DNA from: Embleya hyalina
GTDB lineage: Bacteria > Actinomycetota > Actinomycetes > Streptomycetales > Streptomycetaceae
Direction: 5' to 3'
NCBI RefSeq assembly: GCF_003967355.1
Contig: NZ_BIFH01000013.1
Coordinates: 132,715 to 196,714, forward strand
DNA length: 64,000 nucleotides
Within the stretch, counting starts at the first letter, position 1, and each line of letters starts with the position of its first letter. The position numbers and the translations under genes were made by a program. Positions 35,112-44,201 of the stretch are shown one piece after another. The notes under the pieces were generated by a model. It saw only the letters and a list, made by a program, of their open reading frames with translations. It was not told where the DNA came from and did no database searches.

Positions 35112-36578
35112 TCACTCGGCCCCGGTGTCCGGGATCCGTCGCATCGCCCGGCCCACGTGCAGGTACTCGGCCCGCTCGCCCTCGCCGAGGAAGAGGAACT
35201 GCTGGTGTCGTCCGCCCACCGCCTCGGTGCAGATCAGCATGCGCTCGCTCGTCGGCACCACCCGCATGGTCGTCGTGGCGTCGCCCAACAGCTCGCCCAG
35301 CCGGCCGAGCAAGCGGGTGGTGACGGTCAGCCCGTCCTCGGTCTCGGCGACGTCGAACCGCTGCGCGGGCGACGCGTAGCTGCCGACCAGGTAGCTCGCG
35401 TCGACGGCCGGCGGCTCGGCGGGCGGGAGCGCCGGGGCGGGCGGTCGCACGTCGGCGAGGGTGTCGAGGAGTTCGCAGATCAGGTCGTAGACGCCGTACA
35501 GGGCACCGCCGTTGGTCAACAGCGCGATCGAGACGTCACGTTCGGGCACCACGCGCAACATCGCGCCCTGGCCGATCGTGCCGCCGTCGTGGCCGACGAC
35601 CTCGCCGCCGGACCAGTCGTACAGGATCCAGCCGAGGCCCCACTTCCGGGCGCCGAACGCGCCGTTGCCGACGATCTCGATCTGCGGCTCGCGCATCGCC
35701 CGCGCCGACTCCTCGGACAACAGGCGCCTGTCGTCGGAGAGTCGCCCGAGCCGGATGTGCGCGGCGGCGAATTCGAGCAGGTCCGTCGCGGTGGTGGCGA
35801 GCGCCGAGCCGGAGGGCGCGCCGTTGCGGTCGGTGTGGTGTACCGGCGCCTTGACGTTGGTGCCGTCGGGACCGCCGATGTGTCCGATCGCGGTGCGCAG
35901 CAGGATCGACTCGGTCGCGTTGTTGGCCACATGCGTCAGACCGAGCGGGGCGACGATGCGTTCGCGCAGCGCCCGCTCCCAGGTCAGTCCCGTGCGCACC
36001 TCGACCAGGAGGCCGAGCAGGTCGAAACCGGCGTTGGAGTACGAGAACGTCTCGCCGGGCGGGAACAGTTGCTCGCCGACCGTGGCCAGACTGGCCACCA
36101 GGCGGGCGATGGAGTCGTCGCCGTTGCCGTGGTCCTCGAACAGTTCGCCCTCGAAACCCGCGACGTGGCACAGGAGGTGACGGGTCGTCACCCGTGCGGC
36201 GGCGTCCTCGTCGACGAGTCGCAGGTCGGGGATGTAGGTACGGATCGGGACGTCGAGGTCGATCAGGCCCTCGTCGACCAGTTGCATCACCAGGGTCGTG
36301 GTCCATACCTTGGTGATCGAGCCGATCTGGAAGACCGAGTCGGTGGTCGCCGGATACTCCGTCTCGACGTCGAGTACGCCCACCGCGGTGGCGACGGTGC
36401 GATCGCCGACCCGTATCGCGAGGCTCGCCCCGGGGATCCCCGACTTCTCGACCGACTCCGCGAGGCGCGTCCGCAGGTATTCGGCGGTCGGCAGGGTCGC
36501 GGTCGAACCCGCTCCCGCCGAGCGGTCCGAGTGGCCGGGAGCCGGTGTGGTGGCCTCGGGCGGGGTGGGTCGTCCCAT
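35112..36578 (-). CDS. Serine hydrolase (class C beta-lactamase / esterase family)
   Basis: A 488-residue protein with the PBP-fold triad: Ser87-x-x-Lys90 in FQIGSITKVW, Tyr-Ser-Asn in FSYSNAGFDLLG and GHDGGTIGQG as the KTG-equivalent. A C-terminal lipocalin-like domain (SYLVGSYASPAQRF onwards) follows. No signal peptide is seen, so it is cytoplasmic, which suggests an esterase or D-peptidase role. The ATG is preceded by AGGAGG. A promoter is visible at 36628-36655. It is divergent from the M55 peptidase gene. Confidence 0.9.
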   Translation of the reverse strand: MGRPTPPEATTPAPGHSDRSAGAGSTATLPTAEYLRTRLAESVEKSGIPGASLAIRVGDRTVATAVGVLDVETEYPATTDSVFQIGSITKVWTTTLVMQLVDEGLIDLDVPIRTYIPDLRLVDEDAAARVTTRHLLCHVAGFEGELFEDHGNGDDSIARLVASLATVGEQLFPPGETFSYSNAGFDLLGLLVEVRTGLTWERALRERIVAPLGLTHVANNATESILLRTAIGHIGGPDGTNVKAPVHHTDRNGAPSGSALATTATDLLEFAAAHIRLGRLSDDRRLLSEESARAMREPQIEIVGNGAFGARKWGLGWILYDWSGGEVVGHDGGTIGQGAMLRVVPERDVSIALLTNGGALYGVYDLICELLDTLADVRPPAPALPPAEPPAVDASYLVGSYASPAQRFDVAETEDGLTVTTRLLGRLGELLGDATTTMRVVPTSERMLICTEAVGGRHQQFLFLGEGERAEYLHVGRAMRRIPDTGAE

Positions 36579-36627
36579 GGGTCGGGCACCTCCTCGAAGG
36601 GGCGGCGGTCTGCCGCGGGGAGCGCTC

Positions 36628-36655
36628 ACGCTAGGCAGCGTGCACGGCGGTCGAA
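36628..36655 (-). promoter_or_regulatory. Promoter of the serine hydrolase gene
   Basis: On the minus strand TTCGAC (36655-36650), 16 bases, TAGCGT (36633-36628). The start near 36621 would leave a 43-base leader with AGGAGG. The -10 is the same TAGCGT used at 9320 and 30884. Confidence 0.45.
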
Positions 36656-36817
36656 TCGTCCGCGAGGACAAAGAACCCTATCCGAACCTGTCCGAATCGC
36701 CGACGCCCGTCAAGGCCGGCGTACGTGATGCTCGCCGGACGGGCGACGGCCGACGGGCGGCACCCGACGGACATCAGGCACTGGGCGGCGGGCAACCGGC
36801 GACGAACGGGAGACTCC

Positions 36818-37663
36818 ATGGACGTATACATCTCGATCGACATGGAAGGAGTGGCGGGCATCGCCACCCTCGACCAGATCGTGCGCGGCGGCGGTGGCTA
36901 CACCAGGGCGCAGGAGATCATGACCGGCGAGGCCAACGCGGCCATCGAAGGAGCCTTCGCGGCGGGCGCGGACAGCGTCCTGATCAACGACAGCCACGGC
37001 ACGATGGACAACCTGATCGTGCAGCGACTGGACCCGCGCGCCCGGGTGATCCTGGGCAGCCCGAAGGCCCAGTGCATGGCGCACGGCCTCGGCGCGCATC
37101 ACGGCGTCGCGCTGTTCATCGGCTACCACGCGGCGGCCGGCGCGCCGGGTGTGCTCGCGCACACCTTCTCGTCGGACTTCACCTCGGTACGGCTGAACGG
37201 GAAGCCCGTCACCGAGGCCGAGGTCAACGCGCTCCTCGCGGCCCGGCACGGCGTCCCGATCGGACTGGTCACCGGCGACAACGAGGTCTGCGCCGCCACC
37301 GCCGCGGTCTTCCCCGGTGTGATCACCGTGCCGGTCAAGACCGCCGAGGGCTTCACCGCCGCGAACAACGTGCACCCGACCGTGGCCCAGGACCTGATCC
37401 GGGCCGGCGCGGCGGCGGCCGTGGAGAAGGCCGGGGTCCTGGAACCGCTGGCCCTGCCGGAGAAGTTCGTCTTCGAGGTGGGCTTCCAGATCCCGCTGGC
37501 CGCCGAGGTCGCGGCGTCGGTCCCGGGCGCGGAGCGGATCGACCTGCTGACGGTGCGCTGCGAGGCGACCGGCCCGGAGCAGCTGATGGACCTCGTCAAC
37601 CTCTGGTACACGGTCGCCGCGCACTCGGCCCGGTCGCGGCTGCCCATGCTGGAGCGCCGCTAG
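36818..37663 (+). CDS. M55 family D-aminopeptidase (DppA-like)
   Basis: A 281-residue zinc peptidase. Asp8 and Glu10 (ISIDMEGVAG), His60 (INDSHGTM), His104 (IGYHAA) and Glu133 match the five metal ligands of Bacillus DppA at the same numbers, and His115 matches the proposed nucleophile. DppA frees D-amino acids from D-Ala-containing peptides. The ATG has GGGAG five bases upstream. It is divergent from a beta-lactamase-like hydrolase, hinting at handling of cell-wall-derived D-peptides. Confidence 0.95.
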   Translation: MDVYISIDMEGVAGIATLDQIVRGGGGYTRAQEIMTGEANAAIEGAFAAGADSVLINDSHGTMDNLIVQRLDPRARVILGSPKAQCMAHGLGAHHGVALFIGYHAAAGAPGVLAHTFSSDFTSVRLNGKPVTEAEVNALLAARHGVPIGLVTGDNEVCAATAAVFPGVITVPVKTAEGFTAANNVHPTVAQDLIRAGAAAAVEKAGVLEPLALPEKFVFEVGFQIPLAAEVAASVPGAERIDLLTVRCEATGPEQLMDLVNLWYTVAAHSARSRLPMLERR

Positions 37664-37885
37664 CCGAGGCGGGCCATGGTCGCGGTGGTGCGGGGCGAGG
37701 AGGGGGTGTCCCGCACCGCCGCCACGCTTCGGCTTTCGACGCGCCGGGGCGGGGGCGGAGGTAAATGGCCGGCGCGCGGCTCGGTGCGGCGGGATGATCC
37801 GGGGTGTCCGGGGCGATGCGAGCTCCTGTGCCGTGCCCCGGGCCCGAAGCCGTGCGCACCCGAGCCGCTCCGAAAGGCAGTCGTG

Positions 37886-39445
37886 ATGATTCTCGGCGCA
37901 TCCGAGCCGTCCGAGCCGTCCGAATCCTCCGCCGCCGAGCGGCCCGAAGTGCGGGCGGCGGTCGGGACGGTGCGGGGGAGACGGGAGGCGGGGGTGGCGG
38001 TCTTCCGGGGCATTCCGTTCGCCGAGCCGCCGGTGGGCGCGCTGCGGTTCGCCGCGCCTCGGCCGGCGCGCGGGTGGGACGGGGTGCGATCGGCCCTGGC
38101 GTACGGGCCGCCACCGCCTCAGGGCGGCGCCCTCGGGATGGCCGAGTTCGCGCGTGGTGCGGTGGGCGACGACTGGCTGACGGTCAACGTCTGGTCGCCC
38201 GATCCGGGGCCGGGCGCGGGGCTGGCGGTGATGGTGTGGATCCAGGGCGGTGCGTACACGGTCGGCATGTCCGGTCTGCCGGAGTACGACGGCGCACGAC
38301 TGGCGCGGGACGGCGGCGTCGTGGTGGTGACGTTCAACTACCGCGTGGGGTTCGAGGGTTTCGGGCTGATCGAGGGCGCGCCCGCCAACCGTGGGCTGCT
38401 GGATCAGATCGCGGCGCTGATGTGGGTACAGGACAACATCCGGGCGTTCGGCGGCGATCCGGGCCGGGTCACCGTCTTCGGCCAGTCGGCGGGCGGCGGC
38501 TCGGTCGCGGCGTTGTCGGCGATGCCGCGTGCGGTCGGGCTGTTCGGCCGGGCCGTGGCCCAGAGCGTGCAGGGTACGTTCTTCGCGCCGGAACTCGCCG
38601 CCGACGTCGCGGCGAAGTGTGCCGCCGAGTTGGGGCTGCGGTCCACGGTTGCCGAACTGTCCGAGGTGGAGCCGGAGTTGCTGTCCGCGGCCGGGGACGC
38701 GGTGGCCGCCGGGATCACCCGGTGGGCCGGGCGGTGGGGGCGGGTCGCGCATGGGGCGACCCCGTTCGCGCCGGTCGTCGACGGCGACACGCTGCCGGCC
38801 ACGCCGTGGCGGGCCCTGGCCGACGGCGTCGGGCGGGACGTACCGCTCCTCGTCGGCCACACGCGCGACGAACAGCGGCTGCTCACCCTGCTCGACGGGC
38901 TGCTCGGCGAGGTGACGGAGGAGCAGGCGGCGACCGCCATGGACGTGTTCGGCCCGGAGCGCGACGCCGCGCGCCGGTACCGCGCCGGGTATCCGCACGC
39001 GAGTCCGGAGGAATTGTACGAACTGGTGCGCTCGGACCGGCTGTTCCGGATGCCCAGTCTGCACCTGGCCGAGGCGCGGATCGCCGGCGGCGGCCGGGCG
39101 CACATGTACGAACTGACCTGGTCCGCACCGGGCATGGGTGGTGTCCTCGGCGCCTGCCACGGCCTCGACGTCCCGCTCGTGTTCGGCAACCTGGATCGGG
39201 GTCAACCGGCCCTGCTGTTCGGTGACGGCCCGACCGAGGAGGCGGAGGCGCTGTCCGCCCGGATGCGCGCCGCGTGGACGGCCTTCGCGAGGGACGGCGA
39301 CCCGGGATGGCCCGCGTACGAGCCGAAGTCGCGCCGGACCCGGGTCTTCGCCGACGAGCCGACGGTCGCCGCCTATCCGGAGGAGGCGTCCCGGCGGATC
39401 TGGGCGGGGGAGCCCATGTCGGCGTCGACCGTGGCGGAGGGATAG
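37886..39445 (+). CDS. Type B carboxylesterase/lipase
   Basis: A 519-residue alpha/beta hydrolase of the carboxylesterase type. FRGIPFAEPPVGALRF and GDDWLTVNVWSP open the domain, the oxyanion hole is WIQGGAYTVG, the nucleophile is Ser201 in VFGQSAGGGS, the acid lies near GHTRDEQRLL and the His in GACHGLDVPLVFGN. There is no signal peptide. The ATG follows an in-frame GTG; both lie within reach of AAGG. A perfect 12-bp hairpin follows the stop. Confidence 0.93.
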   Translation: MILGASEPSEPSESSAAERPEVRAAVGTVRGRREAGVAVFRGIPFAEPPVGALRFAAPRPARGWDGVRSALAYGPPPPQGGALGMAEFARGAVGDDWLTVNVWSPDPGPGAGLAVMVWIQGGAYTVGMSGLPEYDGARLARDGGVVVVTFNYRVGFEGFGLIEGAPANRGLLDQIAALMWVQDNIRAFGGDPGRVTVFGQSAGGGSVAALSAMPRAVGLFGRAVAQSVQGTFFAPELAADVAAKCAAELGLRSTVAELSEVEPELLSAAGDAVAAGITRWAGRWGRVAHGATPFAPVVDGDTLPATPWRALADGVGRDVPLLVGHTRDEQRLLTLLDGLLGEVTEEQAATAMDVFGPERDAARRYRAGYPHASPEELYELVRSDRLFRMPSLHLAEARIAGGGRAHMYELTWSAPGMGGVLGACHGLDVPLVFGNLDRGQPALLFGDGPTEEAEALSARMRAAWTAFARDGDPGWPAYEPKSRRTRVFADEPTVAAYPEEASRRIWAGEPMSASTVAEG

Positions 39446-39459
39446 GACGCGGGGGTCGT

Positions 39460-39494
39460 CGCCGGCTCGGGGCGGGTGCCGTCCCGAGCCGGCG
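39460..39494. terminator. Bidirectional hairpin between convergent genes
   Basis: CGCCGGCTCGGG, an 11-base loop, CCCGAGCCGGCG. The 12-bp stem is perfect and fills the gap between the esterase and lipoprotein genes, so it can end both transcripts. Confidence 0.65.
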
Positions 39495-39501
39495 GGTGCG
39501 G

Positions 39502-40356
39502 TTACGACGCGACGCCGTCGGAGCGGCGGTCCAGGGAGTCGCCCACGAGGTGGTAGACGGCGTTCTGGGCGGCGGTGTGGCGCGGCACCTCGCCGGCTTC
39601 GCGCTTCCTGCCGTCCGCGCGGCCGGTCATCTCGTAGATGAAGTAGCGGTACAACGATTCGCTGGTCCAGCTGTAGGGGGCGTCGGGCGCGAAGTCCTCG
39701 ACACCGGAGGCGACCGGGGGGCTGACCCGCCTGTAGTGGTCGTCCTTGGATTCGGCGAGGGTGGCGGCGGCCACGGCGGTGGGCATCTGGAGCACGCCGA
39801 CCGTGGTCTGCACGTTGTTGGCCCTGTCCACGTAGAGCGCGACGACGCCGCGTTCGCAGCCCAGTCGTTTGATCCGGGCCGCCGTGGCGTCGTCGTCGGC
39901 CACGGCGGCGCAGTCGTCGACGGTCTTCACACAGGCCCGGGTCAGCGTGCCGCCCGCGTACTTGTACGGGAGTTGCGCGAGGCCGAAGACCTCGTCGCCG
40001 GTGACGGGCCTGGGGTCGCGGGACGCGAAACGCAGGTCGTCGCGGGTGAGGGTGCCGCGCGCGGGCTTGTCGGTCGCGGTGACCGATACACACGGTCGCA
40101 CCGACGACGAGGACGCGGGCGGCGTGGGTGCGGCGGTGCCGGCGCCTGTGGCGGGCGGCGTCGAACCGGGGGTCCGCGGACCGGCGCTCGGCGGCGGAGC
40201 GGCGGCGGCCTTCTTGTCGTCGCCTCCGCCGCACGCGGTCGACGACGCCAGGACGGCGACCGCACACGCGGTCACGGCGAGGGCGCGCCACGGCGCGCGG
40301 CGGGGCCGGGTGCGGGTGGCGGTGCGTGGCGTGTCCGGTGCGTCGTGTTCGAACAT
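39502..40356 (-). CDS. Putative lipoprotein
   Basis: A 284-residue protein. A basic leader (to about 22) precedes a hydrophobic stretch and lipobox in LAVTACAVAVLASSTAC. A Pro/Ala/Ser linker follows, then a globular domain with four Cys (two likely disulphides) and GVVALYVDRANNVQTTVGVLQ. The function is unknown; the size and layout resemble actinomycete surface lipoproteins. The ATG lacks a strong ribosome site, and a GTG at 40377 is an alternative start. Longer extensions upstream cross the promoter region. Confidence 0.8.
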   Translation of the reverse strand: MFEHDAPDTPRTATRTRPRRAPWRALAVTACAVAVLASSTACGGGDDKKAAAAPPPSAGPRTPGSTPPATGAGTAAPTPPASSSSVRPCVSVTATDKPARGTLTRDDLRFASRDPRPVTGDEVFGLAQLPYKYAGGTLTRACVKTVDDCAAVADDDATAARIKRLGCERGVVALYVDRANNVQTTVGVLQMPTAVAAATLAESKDDHYRRVSPPVASGVEDFAPDAPYSWTSESLYRYFIYEMTGRADGRKREAGEVPRHTAAQNAVYHLVGDSLDRRSDGVAS

Positions 40357-40622
40357 CGGCGACTCGTTTCGAATCACGGCCGACGCACGGTGGGACGTGG
40401 CACGGTACGGCACCGATGCTCTCCGGCGGTCCGGGCGTCCGGCCTGAGGAACCCGCCGGATGGTGTCGTACCGGCTGACAATCGGTGAAAACCTAGCATC
40501 GGGTGGCGCGTCGGGATCAACCATTCGCGCCGGATGCGGGGATCTCCGCGCGAACTGGATATTCCGGTACCGGGAACCGGATCGGCCGAGGTCGTCGGCT
40601 CGATCCGGTCCCGCGTCACGTA

Positions 40623-41126
40623 CTACTTGAGGGCGGTGAGCGCCTTCTCGTAATCGGGCTCCTCGGCGATCTCGGCGACCAGTTCGGAGTGCACGACCAC
40701 GTTGTTCTCGTCGAGTACGACGACGGCGCGGGTGGCGACGCCCGCCAGCGGGCCCTCGGTGAGCGCTACGCCGTAGTTCTCCAGGAACTCGCGTCCCCGC
40801 ATGGTGGACAGCGTCACCACGTTGTCCAGGCCCTCCGCACCGCAGAAACGGCCCTGGGCGAACGGCAGGTCGGCCGATATGCACAGGACGACGGCGTTCG
40901 TCAGGTCGGCGGCCGACGCATTGAACCGGCGCACCGACGCGGCGCAGGTACCGGTGTCGATGCTCGGGAAGATGTTGAGCACCTTCCGCTTGCCGGCGTA
41001 GTTCTCCAGCGACACGTCGGACAGGTCCTTGGCCACCAGAGTGAAGGCGGGCGCGCTGTCGCCGGGCTGCGGGAGGCGGCCGGCGACGGCGACCGGGTTG
41101 CCCTTGAAGTTGACCGTCTGTGACAT
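40623..41126 (-). CDS. tpx: Thiol peroxidase (atypical 2-Cys peroxiredoxin)
   Basis: A 167-residue Tpx. The peroxidatic Cys61 is in [16 protein letters not shown] and the resolving Cys95 in GRFCGAEGL, with [15 protein letters not shown] and [17 protein letters not shown] completing the fold. The usual DTPVC motif reads DTGTC, a mild variation near the active site. It reduces peroxides using thioredoxin. The ATG has GGAGG five bases upstream; the longer open frame to 41228 is not used. Confidence 0.95.
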   Translation of the reverse strand: MSQTVNFKGNPVAVAGRLPQPGDSAPAFTLVAKDLSDVSLENYAGKRKVLNIFPSIDTGTCAASVRRFNASAADLTNAVVLCISADLPFAQGRFCGAEGLDNVVTLSTMRGREFLENYGVALTEGPLAGVATRAVVVLDENNVVVHSELVAEIAEEPDYEKALTALK

Positions 41127-41512
41127 GGGAACCTCCGAGTTGGTAGGGGATGCGAGCCGGTCGTGTCGGGCCGCGTTCCGACCGCGGTGTCGACGACCGC
41201 GACCGGCACGTGTCTCGGGTCCCGACACGGCCGCTCCCGGACCGAGGCGACCGACACCCGTGGAGCGGGACGCCGACGGCCGGGAAGCGTGCGCCTCAGG
41301 CTATCGGGCGCCCGATCGGGGCCGAGGGGCGGCGCCGGTCGGCCCGCGAAGCCGGTGTCCCGCCGCGACCTCGGCCGACGTCCGGGGCGCGGCGCCGGCG
41401 GCCGTACGGGTGGAATCGCCGGGCGGTGTCGGTCGGCGCGCGGTTCGGTGCGCGGACGGATGATCACCTTGGCCGAGCAAGGTCCCCTCATTTTCGGAAG
41501 AGACATATCGCC
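41127..41512. other. 386-base divergent promoter region, no gene
   Basis: The region carries promoters for tpx and the secreted serine hydrolase. An imperfect hairpin (CGTGTCTCGGG against CCCGACACG, about 41210-41232) lies upstream of tpx. I find no supported coding sequence. Confidence 0.4.
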
Positions 41513-42736
41513 ATGCGCCGTGCCTTCGGCTGCCGCCTCGCCACCGCTCTGTTCGCGCTCTTCGCCCTCGTCCCGCTGACCCTGGCCGGCCCGCCGGCGC
41601 AGGCCGCTCCGCCGACGATCGTCGTCGCCGGCGATCCGCACGTCGACGCCTCGGATCCCGGCGGCCATCCGTCGCACGGCCTGGATCCGGCGATCGTGGC
41701 CCGTCTCGACGAGGTGATCGCGCAGACCCGTCGCGAGACCGGCGTGCCCGGGGTGACGGTCGGTCTGTGGTTGCCGGGTCGGGGCAATTACATCCGGTCG
41801 ACGGGGGTGGCCGATATCGCCACCGGTGCGCCGATGCGGCCCGATCTCAACATGCGGATCGGCAGCGAGACCAAAACCTTCACCGTCACCGCCCTCCTGG
41901 AACTGGTCGACGAGGGGCGGCTCTGGCTGGACGACCCCATCTCCGGGTACATCGACGGAGTGCCCGACGGCGACCACATCACCATCCGCCAACTGGCGGA
42001 GATGCGCAGCGGCCTGTTCAACTACAGCGCCGACCCGGACTTCGTGCAGGCGCTGCTGGACGACCCGACCCGTCCGTTCACCCCGCAGGAACTGCTGGCC
42101 TACGCCTTCCGGCACCCCAACGTCTTCGCGCCGGGGAGCGCGTTCCAGTACTCCAACACCAACACCGTCCTGCTGGGCCTGGTCGTGGAGAAGCTGGGCC
42201 GGATGCCGCTGGCCGACTTCATCCACCGGCGGGTCACCGGGCCGGCGCACCTGCGGAACACCCTGTTCCCCCGCGGCGCCGAGTTCCCGTCGCCGCACGC
42301 GCACGGGTACACCAACCAGACGTCGACCGGCGAGATTGCCGACGCGACGGACTGGAACCCGAGTTGGGGCTGGGCGGCCGGCGCGATGATCTCCGACCTG
42401 CACGACCTGCGCCGCTGGGCGAAGGTGGTGGCCACCGGGACGCTGCTGTCCCCGGCCGTGCAGGAGCAACGGGAGAATTTCGTTCCCGTGCCCGGCTTCG
42501 ACGACGCCGGCTACGGGCTCGGCCTGTTCCGCGTCCGCGGCTGGGTCGGGCACAACGGCTCGCTGCCGGGCTACGAGAGCGTGACGGTGTATCTGCCGGA
42601 GCAGGACGCCACGATGGTCATCCTGCTCAACACCGACATCCTGCACGACGGCAACGAGCCCAGCACGCTGTTCGCCAAGGCGATCACCTCCGTCATCACC
42701 CCGGAGAACGTGTACGACCTCCCGGCCCAGGGCTGA
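41513..42736 (+). CDS. Secreted serine hydrolase (D-Ala-D-Ala carboxypeptidase / class C beta-lactamase family)
   Basis: A 407-residue exported protein. A signal peptide (ATALFALFALVPLTLAG, then AQA) precedes a PBP-fold domain with Ser118-x-x-Lys121 in RIGSETKTFT, the second motif QYSNTNTVLLG and GHNGSLPGYES as the third. EMRSGLFNYS and WAAGAMISDLHDL are typical of DD-carboxypeptidase R61-type and esterase relatives. It acts outside the membrane. A GGAAGAG lies nine bases before the ATG. A long hairpin with TTTT follows the gene. Confidence 0.94.
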   Translation: MRRAFGCRLATALFALFALVPLTLAGPPAQAAPPTIVVAGDPHVDASDPGGHPSHGLDPAIVARLDEVIAQTRRETGVPGVTVGLWLPGRGNYIRSTGVADIATGAPMRPDLNMRIGSETKTFTVTALLELVDEGRLWLDDPISGYIDGVPDGDHITIRQLAEMRSGLFNYSADPDFVQALLDDPTRPFTPQELLAYAFRHPNVFAPGSAFQYSNTNTVLLGLVVEKLGRMPLADFIHRRVTGPAHLRNTLFPRGAEFPSPHAHGYTNQTSTGEIADATDWNPSWGWAAGAMISDLHDLRRWAKVVATGTLLSPAVQEQRENFVPVPGFDDAGYGLGLFRVRGWVGHNGSLPGYESVTVYLPEQDATMVILLNTDILHDGNEPSTLFAKAITSVITPENVYDLPAQG

Positions 42737-42749
42737 CCACCGGCGCACG

Positions 42750-42804
42750 CGGCGGCGCGGCACGCCGGCCCCCAGGGGCTCGTGCCGCGCCGCCGGCGCG
42801 TTTT
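42750..42804 (+). terminator. Rho-independent terminator
   Basis: CGGCGGCGCGGCAC (42750-42763) pairs perfectly with GTGCCGCGCCGCCG (42782-42795); GCGCG and TTTT follow. It is one of the few terminators here with a T-run and lies 14 bases after the serine hydrolase stop. Confidence 0.75.
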
Positions 42805-43026
42805 CGGGCGGGGTGGGTGGACGCGGATACCCGGACAGCCGGCCGGAGTTGCGGTGTCGGACCGGCACGGGTGGGGTTCGCGGTGAGCCGCCGTGGCCAC
42901 GCGACCTCCCGAACTCCCGCCCGGTACACGGCGATACGGGCCGCCGATCGAGGTCGGCCTCGTGGCCGGCGGGGGTGGCCGGGTGCTCCGGGCGCGCGGC
43001 CGGTGCCGTGGGCGCGGGTGGTCCGG

Positions 43027-43620
43027 TCAGCCGGCGGCGGTGAACAGCCCTCGGCCGGCCTTGCCGGCGCGGCCCGCCTTGACCAGGCCCTCGGCGGAGG
43101 TGCGGACGCTCTCCAGCCGGCTCTTCGTGGGCTCCTCGCCCAGGGCTTCGGTGAGTCGGCGGACGTTCATCGGCTGCTCGCTCGCGCTCAGCAGTGCGGC
43201 GATCTCGTCGCGCAGGTGGGTGCGGACCCGGCGTTCGGCGGCCGGTACGGGCGGGCCGGCCTTCGGGGCGCGGGCGGGCTTCCGGCGCGGGCCGGCCGGT
43301 GCCGGGGCGGCGGCCTTGGCACGGGGCGCGGCCTTGCGGCGGCGTGGCGCGGGGGTGGTGGGCTCGGTCTCGGCTGCGGCCTCCGGCGCGGGTGCCGGGT
43401 CCGGAGCGGCCGCGGGCGGCGCGGACTTCGGCTCCCTGCGGGGCCGCGGTACGGCCGCGACGAGGGGGCGGATCACCGTCAGGTGCGCGACCGCGTTGCG
43501 GCGGGCCTCGAGTTGTCGCTCCACCTCGGCCAGTTCCGTCTCCAATTCCTCCCGCCGCTGGGCCAGTTCATCGGCCTCCCGTTCCAGCGCCACGCGCAGT
43601 TCCTCAACCGACGACGCCAT
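43027..43620 (-). CDS. Coiled-coil protein with C-terminal winged-helix-like domain
   Basis: A 197-residue protein. Residues 1-45 form a strong coiled coil (VEELRVALEREADELAQRRE). An Ala/Pro/Lys/Arg-rich linker of about 80 residues follows, then a compact C-terminal domain (RTHLRDEIAALLSASEQP, MNVRRLTEALGE) like a winged helix. Such a protein may bind nucleic acid through the basic linker and wing. No family name is certain. The ATG has AAGGAG seven bases upstream. Confidence 0.75.
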   Translation of the reverse strand: MASSVEELRVALEREADELAQRREELETELAEVERQLEARRNAVAHLTVIRPLVAAVPRPRREPKSAPPAAAPDPAPAPEAAAETEPTTPAPRRRKAAPRAKAAAPAPAGPRRKPARAPKAGPPVPAAERRVRTHLRDEIAALLSASEQPMNVRRLTEALGEEPTKSRLESVRTSAEGLVKAGRAGKAGRGLFTAAG

Positions 43621-44201
43621 CCGGCGACTCCTTCGCTCGACGTGCCCGGTGCGCGGGATCACCCACACCCGGGATGCCGACATGATCGCGCGTCGGAGTG
43701 CGCCGTGTGTGGGAAAGCCCGGTTTCCCCTACGAATGATGCTTTCGTGCTGTTGGATCGAGGAGGCCGGACGTCGGCCGCCGGGCATCGGGCCTCGTCCG
43801 GGCCGGTGCCGAGCCGAGCCCGCGCGCGGGCGGGACACGGCCGTGTCCGGTCGGCGCATCGAGGAACGCGGTGGCCGACGGGTCCGGGCCGGGGCGGGTG
43901 TGCGCGGCGAGGCCACACCGCACGGGTGCGTCGGGGCGCGGCACCCGGCCGGGAAGGCGCGGCGCCGTCACGCTCGCGGGCATCGGCGCGGGACCGAGCC
44001 CGACCGCGACGAGCCGGGGCACGGCCGAGGTGGGCCGACGAGGCGGTTCGGGCGGTCGTGTTCGCGCTCGCCGGCCCGTACGTGACCGGCACCGTCACCG
44101 TCCTGCACGTCGAGGGGGGTGGACGCCTCGCGCGGGCTCCGAGTGAGCGGGCCGCGTCGGGCCCACGCGGCCGGCGCGTCCGTCCGGCAGGATCGGGCCG
44201 G
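43621..44201. other. 581-base region without a supported gene
   Basis: Open frames on both strands are long but are mirrors of the GC skew: no ribosome sites, no recognisable domains, Arg/Pro-rich products. It holds the divergent promoters of the coiled-coil and phosphotransferase genes. Confidence 0.4.

Noticed and set aside
36710-40291. 1193-residue minus-strand frame
   Set aside because: It runs opposite the M55 and carboxylesterase genes, which have full catalytic motifs; its product is low-complexity Arg-rich sequence.
43698-44201. N-terminal extension of the phosphotransferase
   Set aside because: The added 168 residues are Arg/Gly-rich with no domain, and the kinase fold begins at the ATG at 44202.
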